A DNA stretch of 64,000 bases from Uruburuella suis (GTDB taxonomy: Bacteria; Pseudomonadota; Gammaproteobacteria; Burkholderiales; Neisseriaceae), in contig NZ_SLXE01000001.1 in NCBI RefSeq assembly GCF_004341385.1, positions 154,850 to 218,849 on the forward strand. The letters run 5' to 3'. A program made the translations under genes and the position numbers. The notes beneath the pieces were generated by a model. It did not search any database, was not told the DNA's origin, and saw only the letters and a list, made by a program, of their open reading frames with translations. Numbering within the stretch: the stretch's first letter is position 1; each line of letters begins with the position of its first letter. Below are positions 63,910 through 64,000 of this stretch, piece by piece.

Positions 63910-64000
63910 TAGGGTCTGTTCACATTTCATCCGTGCGTAAGATTTTGAGCGCAAAAGCGCGCTTGCAAGGCGAAAAGCGCAGCAAGGTTGGACACCTTGC
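63910..64000. repeat. TAGGGTCTGTTCACA-family MITE, left part, cut by window end
   Basis: It starts TAGGGTCTGTTCACATTTCA and aligns with the copy at 13716 through GCAAGGTTGGACACCTTGC. The right end lies beyond base 64000. It lies 88 bases upstream of the icd start and could bring promoter sequences. Confidence 0.75.

Overview
The window is a stretch of core chromosome from a member of the genus Neisseria or a close relative in the Neisseriaceae. The direct sign is the very frequent 12-mer AGGCCGTCTGAA, the AG dialect of the Neisseria DNA uptake sequence (DUS), mostly as inverted pairs between genes where they form terminator hairpins. Gene order (rlmN-pilW-rodZ-ispG-hisS; hisZ-purA), a type IV pilus assembly lipoprotein and Correia-like small repeats agree with this. 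I cannot name the species; the AG dialect points away from N. meningitidis and N. gonorrhoeae, which use the AT form. Most genes are of moderately high GC, with one clearly AT-rich exception near 57-58 kb.

Layout. 1-10 kb: end of zapE, ndk, the rlmN-pilW-rodZ-ispG operon, hisS-yfgM, der, hfq. 10-14.4 kb: a ribonucleotide reductase block (nrdA, nrdB and a YfaE-type ferredoxin) with a tandem pair of NrdR-box candidates before nrdA. 14.4-21.2 kb: an orphan MlaC-like protein, a porin-like protein, aspartate aminotransferase, an amino-acid binding lipoprotein and three poorly known genes. 21.5-27 kb: a large FtsK translocase on the minus strand, an ECF-type permease, crcB and a formate/nitrite channel. 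27-37 kb: ppsA and its regulator ppsR (divergent), lldD, a PBP5-type carboxypeptidase, ilvA and a lipoprotein phospholipase D/cardiolipin synthase. 37-48.5 kb: NlpC/P60 lipoprotein, ackA, a DUF1444-like gene, gshA, hisZ-purA, a KefB-type antiporter and putP. 49-56.9 kb: leuD and leuC separated by three tiny entericidin-like lipoprotein genes, then a thiolase, trpE and a sodium-dependent transporter. 57-64 kb: an AT-rich membrane gene of unknown function with an in-frame stop, a DMT transporter, ybaK, a RidA-family gene, a DUF2062 gene broken by a 25-bp tandem duplication, trmB and icd.

Metabolically the window joins lactate oxidation (lldD), gluconeogenic PEP formation (ppsA/ppsR), acetate (ackA, thiolase), the TCA cycle (icd), branched-chain, tryptophan and histidine synthesis (ilvA, leuCD, trpE, hisZ), deoxynucleotide supply (nrdAB plus ferredoxin, ndk, purA) and glutathione (gshA).

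I see no prophage, CRISPR array, rRNA, tRNA or complete insertion sequence. What is unusual is small mobile-repeat structure: at least four families of MITE-like elements, several nested in each other. One element of about 190 bp occurs both intact (62312-62503) and split by a 150-bp Correia-like element (18278-18613), giving an internal empty-site comparison. The most interesting gene-scale features are the entericidin trio inside the leu locus, the broken DUF2062 gene and the foreign-looking gene at 57-58 kb. I found no convincing wholly new multi-gene system.
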